A stretch of 64,000 bases of DNA from Clostridium porci (GCF_009696375.1 NZ_VUMD01000006.1:124001-188000); one strand, 5' to 3'; numbered from the stretch's first letter, positions 15,859 through 24,014 are shown. Program-made: numbers and translations. The notes: generated by a model from the sequence alone, not told the origin.

Positions 15859-15861
15859 GGT

Positions 15862-16389
15862 TTACACCTCCTTCAACTCTTTAAAAATATCCTGGATAAC
15901 TGACATTCTTGGGTCAAGCGACCTTTTATCGCAGTCACAAGTCCCTCGGTTGAGATTTGTGCCACATCTATTACAGATTCCCTTACAGTCTTCGCTGCAA
16001 AGAATCTTCATAGGCAGGTTCAAGGTTAACTCATTACCAACCAGTTGGTCTACATCCAGATTGTAACCACTAACATAGAACTGTTCGTCCAGCTCTGCTA
16101 TCCGTTCTTCCTCTGTCTGCTTCATATCCAGCTTTTGGTCAATCTCCAGCCGGAAGGGCAGCCTTACCGGTTCCAGGCATCTGTCGCATGGAATTACCAG
16201 ACTTAATACAGCCTTTCCCTCCACAGCCAGAACCTTGTCCCCCTGATTGGTAATCGTCAGGCACACAGGTTCCTTTTCTTGAATTTCGCAGACACTGCCT
16301 GCAATATGAAGCCGGTCTATCTCCAAAGGTACCGTATAGGTTTTAGCTTTTCCTTCAATAGAAAACAGTTCTGATAAATTTATCAGCAT
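15862..16389 (-). CDS. yceD: YceD / DUF177 family protein
   Basis: 175 aa with the DUF177 core VIPCDRCLEPVRLPF and the C-terminal cysteine cluster CSEDCKGICNRCGTNLN. The family is co-transcribed with rpmF in most bacteria and is linked to ribosome/23S rRNA processing. Preceded by a perfect consensus promoter. Confidence 0.93.
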   Translation of the reverse strand: MLINLSELFSIEGKAKTYTVPLEIDRLHIAGSVCEIQEKEPVCLTITNQGDKVLAVEGKAVLSLVIPCDRCLEPVRLPFRLEIDQKLDMKQTEEERIAELDEQFYVSGYNLDVDQLVGNELTLNLPMKILCSEDCKGICNRCGTNLNRGTCDCDKRSLDPRMSVIQDIFKELKEV

Positions 16390-16416
16390 ATTAACCTCCT
16401 AATACGCATCTGTTAC

Positions 16417-16445
16417 ATTATACCTATGGTTTCCAGCTTTGTCAA
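16417..16445 (-). promoter_or_regulatory. consensus sigma-A promoter of yceD-rpmF
   Basis: TTGACA-17 nt-TATAAT on the minus strand, 28 nt before the yceD start. The -35 overlaps the stop codon of the response-regulator gene. Useful host reference against the CATAATT boxes. Confidence 0.9.
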
Positions 16446-17482
16446 CTGATAATCTGATTTTTTACAGCTTTTCTGTCATTTCTGCTTCGCACTTCTTTCT
16501 TGTATTCTTTGACAGTCATTTTCTCATATTTTTTAAATACTTTGCTGAAATAGCTGCTTTCATTATATCCCAGCCGAAAGGCTACCTCGGCAATGCTATC
16601 TTCTGTAAAATAAAAATAGCCCTTTGCCAGATGCATTTTTTTCAGATGTAGGTATTCCGTCACGCTTACGTGAAACTGTTCTCTGAAAATCCTGCTCAAA
16701 TATCCCTGGCTGATTGCACAGTTTTCGATAATGCTGTTTAAGGTGATATCCTCTTTGATATGATTTTCAATATACAGGAATATATTCTCCAGAAGAGGAT
16801 ACCGGCTTATGCTGTTTTGGCAAAATAAATAATCCATAACCCGAAACAGCCACAGCTCAGAGATTTTTCGTTCTGCAATCAGTCCTTCATTTATGGGGAA
16901 CAGATCCGTTATCACTTTTTTGTCATCATAAACGCATCTGGTGTCCAGGAGACTTTGCCCCAAATATGTAAAAATTTTAATCAGCCCTGGGGAATCCATG
17001 CCGGATATTTCATAGATTTCATCGATAATTTCAGGAAGTATTCCATAGAACTTCCTAAAATTCTTTTGTCTTACAGCCTCTGCCAAAGCCTCCAGCTGTC
17101 TCTGAACGGAAGTTTCATGCTCCGTCTTGTAATTCTCCAGAATCTTTTTCAGGCAGGCGTTGGTTATAGGTTTTTCTAATATCTCCTTTACCAAATTCTG
17201 TCCTGCGCTGCGAAGCAGCGCGCTGGCTGTATAGGTTGATAAAATATAGATTGATATTTCAGGATTGATCCTATGAATCATCCGGCTTGCTTCCAGCCCT
17301 GTCATCCCTGGCATCTGCATGTCCATAAATACAAGATCAACCGTATCCTGTCCGCATGCCTGAACCGCACCTTCTCCAGACCCCACCAGGTGAATGACCT
17401 GGAACGCTTCTTCCCTGGAAATCATAACCTTCAGAGCTTCTCTCATGAGGATATCATCATCTGCAATTAAAACTCTGTACAT
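16442..17482 (-). CDS. AraC-type response regulator (YesN-like)
   Basis: 346 aa. Receiver domain at residues 1-120 with acidic pocket DDD, phospho-acceptor region VFMDMQMPGM and conserved Lys in EKPI. A helical linker follows. AraC/XylS double HTH spans about residues 240-335 (ITLNSIIENCAISQGYLSRIF, IAEVAFRLGYNESSYFSKVFKK). Starts 3 nt after the sensor gene, so the two form an operon. Receiver residues look intact. Confidence 0.92.
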   Translation of the reverse strand: MYRVLIADDDILMREALKVMISREEAFQVIHLVGSGEGAVQACGQDTVDLVFMDMQMPGMTGLEASRMIHRINPEISIYILSTYTASALLRSAGQNLVKEILEKPITNACLKKILENYKTEHETSVQRQLEALAEAVRQKNFRKFYGILPEIIDEIYEISGMDSPGLIKIFTYLGQSLLDTRCVYDDKKVITDLFPINEGLIAERKISELWLFRVMDYLFCQNSISRYPLLENIFLYIENHIKEDITLNSIIENCAISQGYLSRIFREQFHVSVTEYLHLKKMHLAKGYFYFTEDSIAEVAFRLGYNESSYFSKVFKKYEKMTVKEYKKEVRSRNDRKAVKNQIIS

Positions 17483-17485
17483 GCT

Positions 17486-18817
17486 TTAATCAACCCTTTC
17501 TTCATGATGCTCAGGCCAAACCAGAATGCTTTTACAGCCCTTGCTTTTGCTGCTCTCTACTATAATGCCATAGGCTTCCCCAAACAGCCGCAGCATTTTG
17601 TCCTTTGCGTACTCCATTCCCATATCAATATAATAGCCTTCATGCAAATTCTTATAGGCTTCATGCTTAATGTCGATTTCAGCTTTGGTTAATCCGGGGC
17701 CTGTATCAAGGATTTCCAGCACCAGGTTGTTATTTTTTGAAAAGCCTGTTACCTTCACCTCCCCTCCCTCCTTTTTTAGCATAATCCCGTTATACACCGC
17801 ATTCTGAATAAAGGGCATAAGAATATCGGAGGGAACTTTCTGGATGTACATCTCCTTTGGTATCTGGATAGAGAATTTCAACCGTTCTCCCAATTTCTTT
17901 TGCTGAAGAAAGAGATAGCGTTCTGCCTGCTCCAGCTCTCCAGCTATATGGACAAACGTACCCTTTTCTGAATATTTGTATTTTTCATATTCAATGAGGG
18001 CGCTTAAATATTCGTTTGTTCTTGAGGCCTCCTCGATAATCGTCAGATTCAGCAAGGAGGCAAGCGCGTCCAGGCGCTCATAGAAATTGGAACGTACCTT
18101 TAATTCCCAAAGCTCCTTGGTTGTCTGAAGATTTTCCTTTATGTAATGCTGGTTCAAAGACTGCATTTTTTTAATACGCTTCTTTAGAAGATCCTCCTGC
18201 ATGTGCTGGCTGATTTCATTTTCGCTGAGCTGATTTATAACCAGAAATACCAGATTCGCAATGTCCAAAAACTTTTCATAAGAGTATACCGGTATTGCGT
18301 CCATCAGCTCTTTGTATTTTAATGCCGCTTCCTCTGATTCAGACGAATGCATCACAGAGGACAGGCGGCTTACCGTCTCAGGCGCGTCATTGCACCGTAC
18401 CTGTCCTCCGATAAAGCCCCCCAGATAATGTCCTCTCACAATAATAGGGATTGCAACCTCCAGAAGTCCGCAGGGACAAAAATATACGTTCGTTTTCTGG
18501 GTAACTGCAGCCTGTATAGAGCCAAATGCATCGGAGGACTTACAGCGTTCAATGGCAGCCTGATTGCCGCGGACATGCCTGCAAAAATGACAGAAGGACG
18601 TTGCCTCCGTTATAGGCTCTCCCCTGAAGTCCACGGTTACAAACGCTAATCCTGTTGCCTTGGAAAGGCTCTTTTGAATGTTTTCCAGCTTCTCCTTCCC
18701 AAACAAATGAATAATATCCAGCTTTTTCAGATCTTCCCCATCTGCGGCGCTGAAATATTCGTCCAATTTGTCAGCTTGAAGTTCATCTTTTGGAAATACG
18801 TCATGATAATCTACCAT
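17486..18817 (-). CDS. PocR-domain sensor kinase-like protein lacking the phospho-acceptor His
   Basis: 443 aa, starting at the ATG behind AAGGAGATAGGT. PocR ligand-binding domain at about residues 35-190 (LSKATGLAFVTVDF, FCHFCRHVRG, CPCGLLEVAIPI, GGFIGGQVRC). Then a YesM-like helical region and ATPase domain. Where YesM kinases read NPHFLFNTL this protein reads RSNFYERLDAL, with no His. The N-box Glu is Gln (MPFIQNAVYNG), while the G-box DTGPGL remains. PocR domains typically sense small diols. It may act as a binding sensor or dead kinase on the adjacent regulator. Confidence 0.85.
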   Translation of the reverse strand: MVDYHDVFPKDELQADKLDEYFSAADGEDLKKLDIIHLFGKEKLENIQKSLSKATGLAFVTVDFRGEPITEATSFCHFCRHVRGNQAAIERCKSSDAFGSIQAAVTQKTNVYFCPCGLLEVAIPIIVRGHYLGGFIGGQVRCNDAPETVSRLSSVMHSSESEEAALKYKELMDAIPVYSYEKFLDIANLVFLVINQLSENEISQHMQEDLLKKRIKKMQSLNQHYIKENLQTTKELWELKVRSNFYERLDALASLLNLTIIEEASRTNEYLSALIEYEKYKYSEKGTFVHIAGELEQAERYLFLQQKKLGERLKFSIQIPKEMYIQKVPSDILMPFIQNAVYNGIMLKKEGGEVKVTGFSKNNNLVLEILDTGPGLTKAEIDIKHEAYKNLHEGYYIDMGMEYAKDKMLRLFGEAYGIIVESSKSKGCKSILVWPEHHEERVD

Positions 18818-18852
18818 ACCTATCTCCTTTCCTTCACACTTGCTTAGTGTAT

Positions 18853-18881
18853 ATTTTATCATCTTTTACCTGTGTAAACAA
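18853..18881 (-). promoter_or_regulatory. promoter of the two-component operon
   Basis: TTGTTT-17 nt-TAAAAT on the minus strand, about 36 nt before the sensor start. The stretch to 19010 holds no gene I can support. Confidence 0.5.
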
Positions 18882-19010
18882 TCTGTTTTCTTAAATTTCC
18901 TTTTTCAAAGCATGTTTTAGCAGGGCTGATTTGAAAACGCCAAAAACGGACAGCCTCTTTTGAAGGGCCGCCCGGATTTACAATTTTTATTTGGAGATAT
19001 ATTCTTCGTC

Positions 19011-19400
19011 TTAATAAATGCTTAAGCACTCATGGATGAAAACCCTTGAAAATAAAGGAATTCTTGATTGATTTGTTATTAACGTGTTACTAACGGATTC
19101 AATTAATCTGATGCTTTCAGTGAATATATCCGCTTTAAAATAATATGTCTTGATTAGCAAAAAGAGGGGCTCAGCATCCCCTCTTTCTCTGTCCATTTCA
19201 TACATCGGATATACTTTTCCACGGTTTTTGTATGTAGTCAGGGTAAAAAAACTGGCTGCCGAATTTTCGGCCGCGAGATTTCTAATAGCATCCAATACAT
19301 GCCTATGTTCTTTCTCAAAATGTTCTGCCACTTTAAGGCTTGTGGTGATTAATCTTTCTTCATATCTTTTCCCAACAATCTCTACTAACATAAACTCCAT
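19011..19400 (-). pseudogene. truncated Rha-type phage regulator
   Basis: 129-aa frame. The first ~75 residues follow the Rha/pRha antirepressor pattern (LITTSLKVAEHFEKEHRHVL, then DAIRNL and YPMYEMDR). After MDR the expected GFTLLxMGF segment is replaced by unrelated sequence ending in HECLSIY, indicating a deletion or rearrangement. Probably inactive. Confidence 0.6.
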
Positions 19401-19405
19401 CCCTT

Positions 19406-19695
19406 CTATGCGTTTATTTTTGCCTGCAATAAAAGCCCTGGGAACCATCCCAAGGCTTATGCGTTCTCTGTTTTTGTTATTCGGCTGGCTAAAAGGCCCC
19501 CGGAGCCTGTATTCCAGATGCATCCGTCACAGGTCATGAGATATTCGTTATTCTTCTTTCCATTAGACGCTACATATTGCCTTTCGATGAATAGAGCCGA
19601 AAATTCGGTTGTACTCAACTGTTCTTTAATTTATCAATAGATTCCAGTACATGCCTATGCTCCTTCTCGAATTTCTCGGTCGCTTGTACGTAAAA
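19406..19695 (-). pseudogene. frameshifted second Rha-type regulator
   Basis: The minus strand encodes QATEKFEKEHRHVLESIDKL, then, one base out of frame, EQLSTTEFSALFIERQYVAS and NGKKNNEYLMT. One missing A in the TAAAGAAC run would restore the frame. The C-terminal half of the family is absent. Together with 19011-19400 these are remnants of two Rha genes; an intact Rha is at 39530-40321. Confidence 0.65.
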
Positions 19696-19720
19696 TGGTG
19701 AATTATTTTTCACTTTGTTA

Positions 19721-19748
19721 TTGATTTTCAGAAAAAATAGGTTATAAT
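19721..19748 (+). promoter_or_regulatory. promoter of the two-gene GNAT unit
   Basis: TTGATT-16 nt-TATAAT on the plus strand, about 100 nt before the small gene at 19848. Confidence 0.6.
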
Positions 19749-19847
19749 AAAGTTACATATAGTTGCGTATTATTAAGTAAAGATACGCACGGGTCAGTGC
19801 TGTCTTACATAGGATAAAGTGCCAGCAATATTTAGGGGGTGATTCGT

Positions 19848-20021
19848 ATGGCAACAAAGAGCTTCTTGAAAGATATCAAAATACAGGATAAGCAACTTGC
19901 CCATACATTTGTGGAAGCATTAGGCCAAGCAGAAATTTCTAAGTATAAGCAGGTGCAGTTAACGCGGACGTGTACAGAACTTACAGGAGATAAAATCAAA
20001 GAATTCTTTGATAGAAGATAA
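19848..20021 (+). CDS. small first gene of a GNAT two-gene unit (candidate antitoxin)
   Basis: 57 aa beginning MATKSFLKDIKIQDKQLAH, start behind AGGGGGTGATTCGT. Helical, basic and acidic in alternation, ending in TGDKIKEFFDRR. Its stop codon is one base from the next ATG, so translation is coupled. Small-then-enzyme order and prophage-edge location resemble toxin-antitoxin operons; no antitoxin family recognised. Confidence 0.65.
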   Translation: MATKSFLKDIKIQDKQLAHTFVEALGQAEISKYKQVQLTRTCTELTGDKIKEFFDRR

Positions 20022-20022
20022 C

Positions 20023-20649
20023 ATGCCACAATTTGCAACGGAAACACATTTTGTACAGATTAAATTAAATGAACTAATAGAGGTCATAGGAGAGGAAGAA
20101 GTAAAATCGATCCTCTCCTCTTTTGTGTGTCCTCTTAATAAGGATGTGGAAGACTTTTTGCGAAATAAAGCTATTGTGTTCTCTACACGCAATTTTGCAA
20201 AAACGAATTTGGTGTTTTGGGAAACTGATGATAAAAAGGCGATGGAGTTAGTTGGATACTATGCTATTGCATCAAGAGTTATTTGTATTGACCGCGGAGC
20301 CGTTAGTAGCAAAGAGGCGAGAAAACTTCGTGAACATGGAATTTTTAATGAGAAAACCAACCAGTACATGGTTTCTGCGCCATTAATAGGACAATTGGGG
20401 AAAAATTTTGCCAATGGAAATGATTGTCTTATTTCTGGTACAGATTTATTACAAATGGCAATCGAAAAAGCATATTTAATCCAAAACGAAGTAGGTGGAA
20501 AGTTTGTTTATCTGGAATGCGAAGAAGAAGAAAAATTAATACGATTTTATGAGAAAAACAAATTTAAGGTCTTTGGTAGAAGGAAACTGGATGGAGATGA
20601 AACAAATATTAAAGGAAAATATTTAGTCCAATTGTTTTGCATGTTATAA
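20023..20649 (+). CDS. GNAT-fold acetyltransferase-like protein (candidate toxin)
   Basis: 208 aa. The frame extends upstream to a TTG, but ATG at 20023, one base after the previous stop, is preferred. Late segments fit a GNAT core: GTDLLQMAIEKAYLIQNEVG, FVYLECEEEEKLIRFYEKN and FKVFGRRKL (the common YExxGF-like end). A clear acetyl-CoA P-loop RxxGxG is not seen (IGQLGKNFANGN is the nearest). One of few plus-strand units at this edge, A/T-rich relative to neighbours, so probably lysogeny-expressed cargo. Confidence 0.6.
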   Translation: MPQFATETHFVQIKLNELIEVIGEEEVKSILSSFVCPLNKDVEDFLRNKAIVFSTRNFAKTNLVFWETDDKKAMELVGYYAIASRVICIDRGAVSSKEARKLREHGIFNEKTNQYMVSAPLIGQLGKNFANGNDCLISGTDLLQMAIEKAYLIQNEVGGKFVYLECEEEEKLIRFYEKNKFKVFGRRKLDGDETNIKGKYLVQLFCML

Positions 20650-20671
20650 GAAGAGGGCGATGATTAAAAGA

Positions 20672-20700
20672 ATAAGGGGCGCTTTAACAGCGTCCCCTAC
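20672..20700 (-). terminator. terminator of the phage late operon (bidirectional)
   Basis: GGGGACGCT-GTTAA-AGCGCCCC hairpin between the convergent GNAT gene and lysis genes. Confidence 0.65.
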
Positions 20701-20908
20701 TGCATTTTTTATCGTAATAGTGTTTCACAACATAGTGATAAAGTACATCTATGGATGCGCCGTTGCGTGGTTTACGTTTTAGCTCGAAGTTGAAGATTTC
20801 ATTTAGCAGCTCCCTGTTCCCATATCGCCATATGGTCCGGTATAAGTGTCCTTGGCCTAAAACTCCCCTATGTACTGTTCTCCCTCCGGTGCCACATACA
20901 AGGCACAC
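20684..20908 (-). CDS. possible small ORF overlapping the endolysin 3' end
   Basis: The frame (up to 74 aa) continues past the endolysin stop with protein-like sequence RYGNRELLNEIFNFELKRKP and IDVLYHYVVKHYYDKKC. No good ribosome binding site outside the endolysin gene, and the end lies in the terminator. May be a remnant of an inserted gene. Confidence 0.25.
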   Translation of the reverse strand: MCLVCGTGGRTVHRGVLGQGHLYRTIWRYGNRELLNEIFNFELKRKPRNGASIDVLYHYVVKHYYDKKCSRGRC

Positions 20909-21630
20909 TCCAGCGGATGCCCGGCTGTATTCTCAAAGAAGTACCACTTATCCTGGATTCTCTGCCATCCGGCCAGCGCGTACCCATCACTGTTAAAATA
21001 ATACTTATGTCCATTTATGACCCGCCAGCAGGACTTGTAGTATCCCGTCCCGCTGTATGCATACCACCACCCATTGCTGTCATGGTGCCAGCCCACCTCA
21101 TAGGAAGGTGCCTCCACCAGCGACCAGTCCGGGCGTCCATAGCCGTCAATCCGGCTGTTGTTTAAGCTGTACTCCTTCCGGCACACTGCCCCTCCATTGG
21201 CGATTACCTCGCTGCCGGAACTGGTGTTGCCTTCTATGGTGCGCACCACAGTCGACGTAACCTCCACCACAATCCCAGTGTGGCAAATACGGGAGCTGTT
21301 GCGGAAAAATATCTGATCTCCCGGCCTGGGGCTGTCCTTGTGGTATTGTCCCCGTTTCTTATAATACTGGGCGGAATCAGGCGTATAGGCCGAGAAGCCG
21401 CCTAAAAGCTGCCGGGCCGCCACCTTCCCGAAGGCCTGGACAAAGCACCAGTCCACAAACATATCGCACCACGGATTCTCTTGAAGGGATGGGTACAGAT
21501 CCCTGGCGTACTTGGTAAAGTTATTGCTTCCGGCGTTGGCTGCCTTACTGTCAAGCCCATCCTCTGTCCGTTTCTCCAGGTATCCTTCCTCCTGGAGCGC
21601 CACTGTTAACAGCTTATCCACTGCACTCAT
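20857..21630 (-). CDS. endolysin: CHAP domain plus cell-wall-binding repeats
   Basis: 257 aa. CHAP (Cys-His amidase/peptidase) domain at residues 1-165: catalytic Cys in NPWCDMFVDWCFV, His in ICHTGIVVEV, then EGNTSSGSEV. C-terminal repeats (GWHHDSNGWWYAYS, YYKSCWRVINGHKYYF, YALAGWQRIQDKWYFF) are choline/glucan-binding-type repeats that anchor the enzyme to the wall. Cuts peptidoglycan at lysis. Stands at the end of the late operon after the holins. Confidence 0.9.
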   Translation of the reverse strand: MSAVDKLLTVALQEEGYLEKRTEDGLDSKAANAGSNNFTKYARDLYPSLQENPWCDMFVDWCFVQAFGKVAARQLLGGFSAYTPDSAQYYKKRGQYHKDSPRPGDQIFFRNSSRICHTGIVVEVTSTVVRTIEGNTSSGSEVIANGGAVCRKEYSLNNSRIDGYGRPDWSLVEAPSYEVGWHHDSNGWWYAYSGTGYYKSCWRVINGHKYYFNSDGYALAGWQRIQDKWYFFENTAGHPLECALYVAPEGEQYIGEF

Positions 21631-21650
21631 AGGTACCTCCTATCAAAAAA

Positions 21651-21668
21651 GCCCGGAAACTTCCGGGC
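21651..21668. terminator. bidirectional hairpin terminator
   Basis: GCCCGGAA-GTT-TCCGGGC flanked by A6 on one side and A5 on the other, just upstream of the endolysin gene. Confidence 0.7.
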
Positions 21669-21688
21669 AAAAATCAGTTACAAGAATA

Positions 21689-21717
21689 TTGCAATTCCTA
21701 TCTGCATATGCTATAAT
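21689..21717 (+). promoter_or_regulatory. promoter of the antitoxin RNA
   Basis: TTGCAA-17 nt-TATAAT on the plus strand, facing the toxin gene. Confidence 0.75.
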
Positions 21718-21723
21718 GCCAGT

Positions 21724-21795
21724 AGGCAAAAGGATAACAAGTATCCAAGTGATACAAAACAAAAGCCCAGGAGGCGCAAACTCCTGGGCTTTCTT
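21724..21795 (+). ncRNA. RNAII-type antitoxin RNA of an Fst-like type I locus
   Basis: About 70 nt from the start predicted by the promoter to the hairpin AGCCCAGGAG-GCGCAAA-CTCCTGGGCT with T-rich tail. Positions 21732-21755 repeat, with few changes, 21905-21930 around the toxin start (GGATAACAA, AAGTGATAC). The RNA can therefore pair with the toxin mRNA both at the shared terminator and at the ribosome binding site, the layout of the enterococcal par locus. Confidence 0.7.
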
Positions 21796-21835
21796 CCTGT
21801 TTTGAACAGTCAGGCATCTGTAGGCTGGTTACCGA

Positions 21836-21922
21836 TTATTTATCGCCGTCCAACCATTTGATGATGTAGTGGCAGGCCACACCAGCCGCGACAGCGACAA
21901 TAAAGGATAACAAATACTCCAA
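21836..21922 (-). CDS. Hol-Tox/Fst-type membrane peptide toxin
   Basis: 28 aa starting at TTG behind GGAAGGAGGTG. A single hydrophobic helix (LLSFIVAVAAGVACHYIIK) then WLDGDK, matching small peptides annotated as putative holin-like toxins. Known relatives depolarise or disturb the membrane and are silenced by an antisense RNA. Transcribed leftward to the terminator it shares with the RNA at 21724-21795. Sits between endolysin and holin genes. Confidence 0.75.
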   Translation of the reverse strand: MEYLLSFIVAVAAGVACHYIIKWLDGDK

Positions 21923-21971
21923 AGTGATACACCTCCTTCCCGTACCTGGTATCGGAGGCGGTAACATTTGC

Positions 21972-22000
21972 ATTATAACATAGCTTCAATCATGCTGCAA
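21972..22000 (-). promoter_or_regulatory. promoter of the toxin mRNA
   Basis: TTGCAG-17 nt-TATAAT on the minus strand, about 50 nt before the TTG start. A further hairpin, AGGCCC...GGGCCT, at 22009-22032 ends incoming late transcription. Confidence 0.7.
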
Positions 22001-22064
22001 TTATAAATAGGCCCCGGAAACCTCCCAGGGCCTGTGTTTTTGTGCTGCCGTTGCAGCGCCTCAG

Positions 22065-22232
22065 CTAACGGGCGTTCTCGGTTCCTTCCGCTCTCTCATC
22101 TTCCTTGCCGGTTGCCGGGCCAGTGGTCACATAGGTCTTATCCTGCGGCCCCTTCGGCGTTACCTCCTGGGCTGCGTCATTGGCCCGCTGCTCCGCTGTC
22201 CTGTTGTCTCCATGGTTTAATGTGTTTGACAT
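22065..22232 (-). CDS. small hydrophilic hypothetical protein
   Basis: 55 aa (MSNTLNHGDNRTAEQRAND...), no membrane segment, disordered composition. Start ATG after GAGAGGACAAGAGT. Between the holin and the toxin locus. No family recognised. Confidence 0.6.
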   Translation of the reverse strand: MSNTLNHGDNRTAEQRANDAAQEVTPKGPQDKTYVTTGPATGKEDERAEGTENAR

Positions 22233-22275
22233 ACTCTTGTCCTCTCTTTCTTTTTGATATGTAGTCTTTTGTTCC

Positions 22276-22530
22276 TTACTCCTTTGGCTCTTTATACGTC
22301 AGAGCCTGGGCGCTGTCCCCTACGCCCCTTGTGGTCGGGTCTGTTACGATCCCCAGGATTGACAATACCACAAAGAGCGCGTTTACTACGGCCAGAAGCT
22401 TGTCCCCCAGGCCTCCTAAGTCCAGCTCATACCCAAATACGCCAGCAGCCGCCTGGGCAAGAAGCAGCACAGCCGGAACCAGCGCCAGCCAGAACTGCTT
22501 GTTTTTAAGCCTTACCTTCCAGTTAATCAT
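22276..22530 (-). CDS. phage holin, phi-LC3 family
   Basis: 84 aa from the ATG behind AAGGAGGTGAGAGG (MINWKVRLKNKQFWLALVPA). Two membrane helices around residues 12-32 and 45-62 with VTDPTTRGVGDS after the second, the pattern of Phage_holin_1. Forms membrane lesions releasing the endolysin. Confidence 0.88.
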   Translation of the reverse strand: MINWKVRLKNKQFWLALVPAVLLLAQAAAGVFGYELDLGGLGDKLLAVVNALFVVLSILGIVTDPTTRGVGDSAQALTYKEPKE

Positions 22531-22543
22531 CCTCTCACCTCCT

Positions 22544-22858
22544 TTATTGGATGGATTGCGATATGATAAAAATAAGCCCGGTTGCCATCCCTCCGGCAAT
22601 CGTGCTTAGAATCGCTGTTATGAATGTTTTCTTTGCGTTTTTCCATGCGTCAGCCGGTTCCCGCTCCAGGGCGTCCAGCCGTCTCCCCTGGTCTCTCTGC
22701 TCATGCAGCATCTGCTCCATGTCTTTGGCCAGTCCGTGTACAGAAAGGGCCAGGGATTGGATTTCCCTAACCAGCCCTTCCAGCATCTCCAGCCTTTTGT
22801 TCTGCCGCCTGTCCTCGTCATGCAGGCGTTCTATCTCTGCTTTGATTGCTTCGTCCAT
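22544..22858 (-). CDS. XhlA/BhlA-like coiled-coil membrane protein
   Basis: 104 aa. Residues 1-70 form a heptad-rich coiled coil (IERLHDEDRRQNKRLEMLEG). A C-terminal transmembrane helix ITAILSTIAGGMATGLIFII follows. Resembles haemolysin XhlA-type accessory lysis proteins. Confidence 0.65.
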   Translation of the reverse strand: MDEAIKAEIERLHDEDRRQNKRLEMLEGLVREIQSLALSVHGLAKDMEQMLHEQRDQGRRLDALEREPADAWKNAKKTFITAILSTIAGGMATGLIFIISQSIQ

Positions 22859-22882
22859 GTTATGCCTCGCTTTCCGTTTCTA

Positions 22883-23575
22883 TTATGATAAGTAAATTCT
22901 TGTATATGAACACTGCCCATTCATGAGTCTAAGGCTATGTGTTTTGGCTCCTGCATTTATTACTTTTATATCCAGGTTCCATGTCAACACGCCACCTGAA
23001 GAAGGTGATACATAATAGTCGGACTGTACGCCTGACGCATCAGAACCGAAAAAAATAGATTTGCTGAGATCGCCGCTGGTAAAATTCGTATACTGGACAT
23101 TTAATTTTGTATAGCCAATGCAGTTCTTTATGAATTCCACTTCAACACAATTCTTGAACGCACTGTTAGCATATTGTGATGATATAGCTGATGTTCCCGC
23201 TATCCCAATTATAACCCGTCCGTTTGTTCCACTCCCCCAAGTGCCACGATTATAAATATCCGCAGGCCCTGTAATATATCCTTCCCATGTCCCCGCAACC
23301 CCAAATATCGTCACACCCTTCTTGATATACTGGGCCAATAGATTTGGGTCTCCTTTGATTGTCTGCACTCCAGTCAGATACTGATTTGCCGCAATCGTCT
23401 GATCAAATGTTCCGGGGGTGTAAGTGGCGGCCGCCTTTTCCGCCATGTTACCAGTGATTGGATTGCCGTTCCTGTCTACAAACACTTTACCCCTGCGCAC
23501 ATCTGCTTCGGATACTGTCACAAGGTCAAGGTCGGCCCCTGTGCCTCCCCCATACGGTATCAAAATATCACTCAT
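22883..23575 (-). CDS. tail fibre / receptor-binding protein
   Basis: 230 aa. The N-terminal ~95 residues contain VRRGKVFVDRNGNPITGNM and IAANQYLTGVQTIKGDPNL, a tail-fibre module in which a title segment is repeated. The C-terminal part is G/S/N-rich beta. Last structural gene before lysis, the usual place for the adhesin. Confidence 0.7.
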   Translation of the reverse strand: MSDILIPYGGGTGADLDLVTVSEADVRRGKVFVDRNGNPITGNMAEKAAATYTPGTFDQTIAANQYLTGVQTIKGDPNLLAQYIKKGVTIFGVAGTWEGYITGPADIYNRGTWGSGTNGRVIIGIAGTSAISSQYANSAFKNCVEVEFIKNCIGYTKLNVQYTNFTSGDLSKSIFFGSDASGVQSDYYVSPSSGGVLTWNLDIKVINAGAKTHSLRLMNGQCSYTRIYLS

Positions 23576-24002
23576 TTGCGCTCACCCCCACCAGTTTAAC
23601 AGGAAAATCTGCTGTCGGCTTCTTTTCCCCGCAATAAAACATCACATATCCATCTTTTGCCTCGCCATCCGTAATCATAGCGGTCATCTTTCGGCGTAGC
23701 TTTACCGCATCTCCTGACAGGGTTTTGGGTGTATGTGTATACAGCCGCAGGATGTCCGTTTCCTTGACACCCGGCACTTCAACCCTTTGCGCGTATGGCG
23801 CTGCTGCACTCCATCCTGCAACGGTAAGCGTGACCACAACTGAATTATCCTGACGTTCTACTTCCTTTTTCAAATAATTGTCATTATTTACCAACGCCTC
23901 AATTACTTTCCCCATTTCGTCACCGTTCGCATCCGTCTGACGTGACCAGCGTTCAACTTTCTCCGTGTATTCTGCCGGATTTTTTATATCGCAATAATCC
24001 AC
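23568..24002 (-). CDS. tail-fibre-associated protein
   Basis: 144 aa, overlapping the next gene by 8 nt. Contains VVVTLTVAGWSAAAPYAQ and VEVPGVKETDILRLY, the two-strand module common in phage baseplate/fibre cofactors. Exact role unknown. Confidence 0.6.
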   Translation of the reverse strand: MDYCDIKNPAEYTEKVERWSRQTDANGDEMGKVIEALVNNDNYLKKEVERQDNSVVVTLTVAGWSAAAPYAQRVEVPGVKETDILRLYTHTPKTLSGDAVKLRRKMTAMITDGEAKDGYVMFYCGEKKPTADFPVKLVGVSANE

Positions 24003-24014
24003 TTCTTTACCTCC

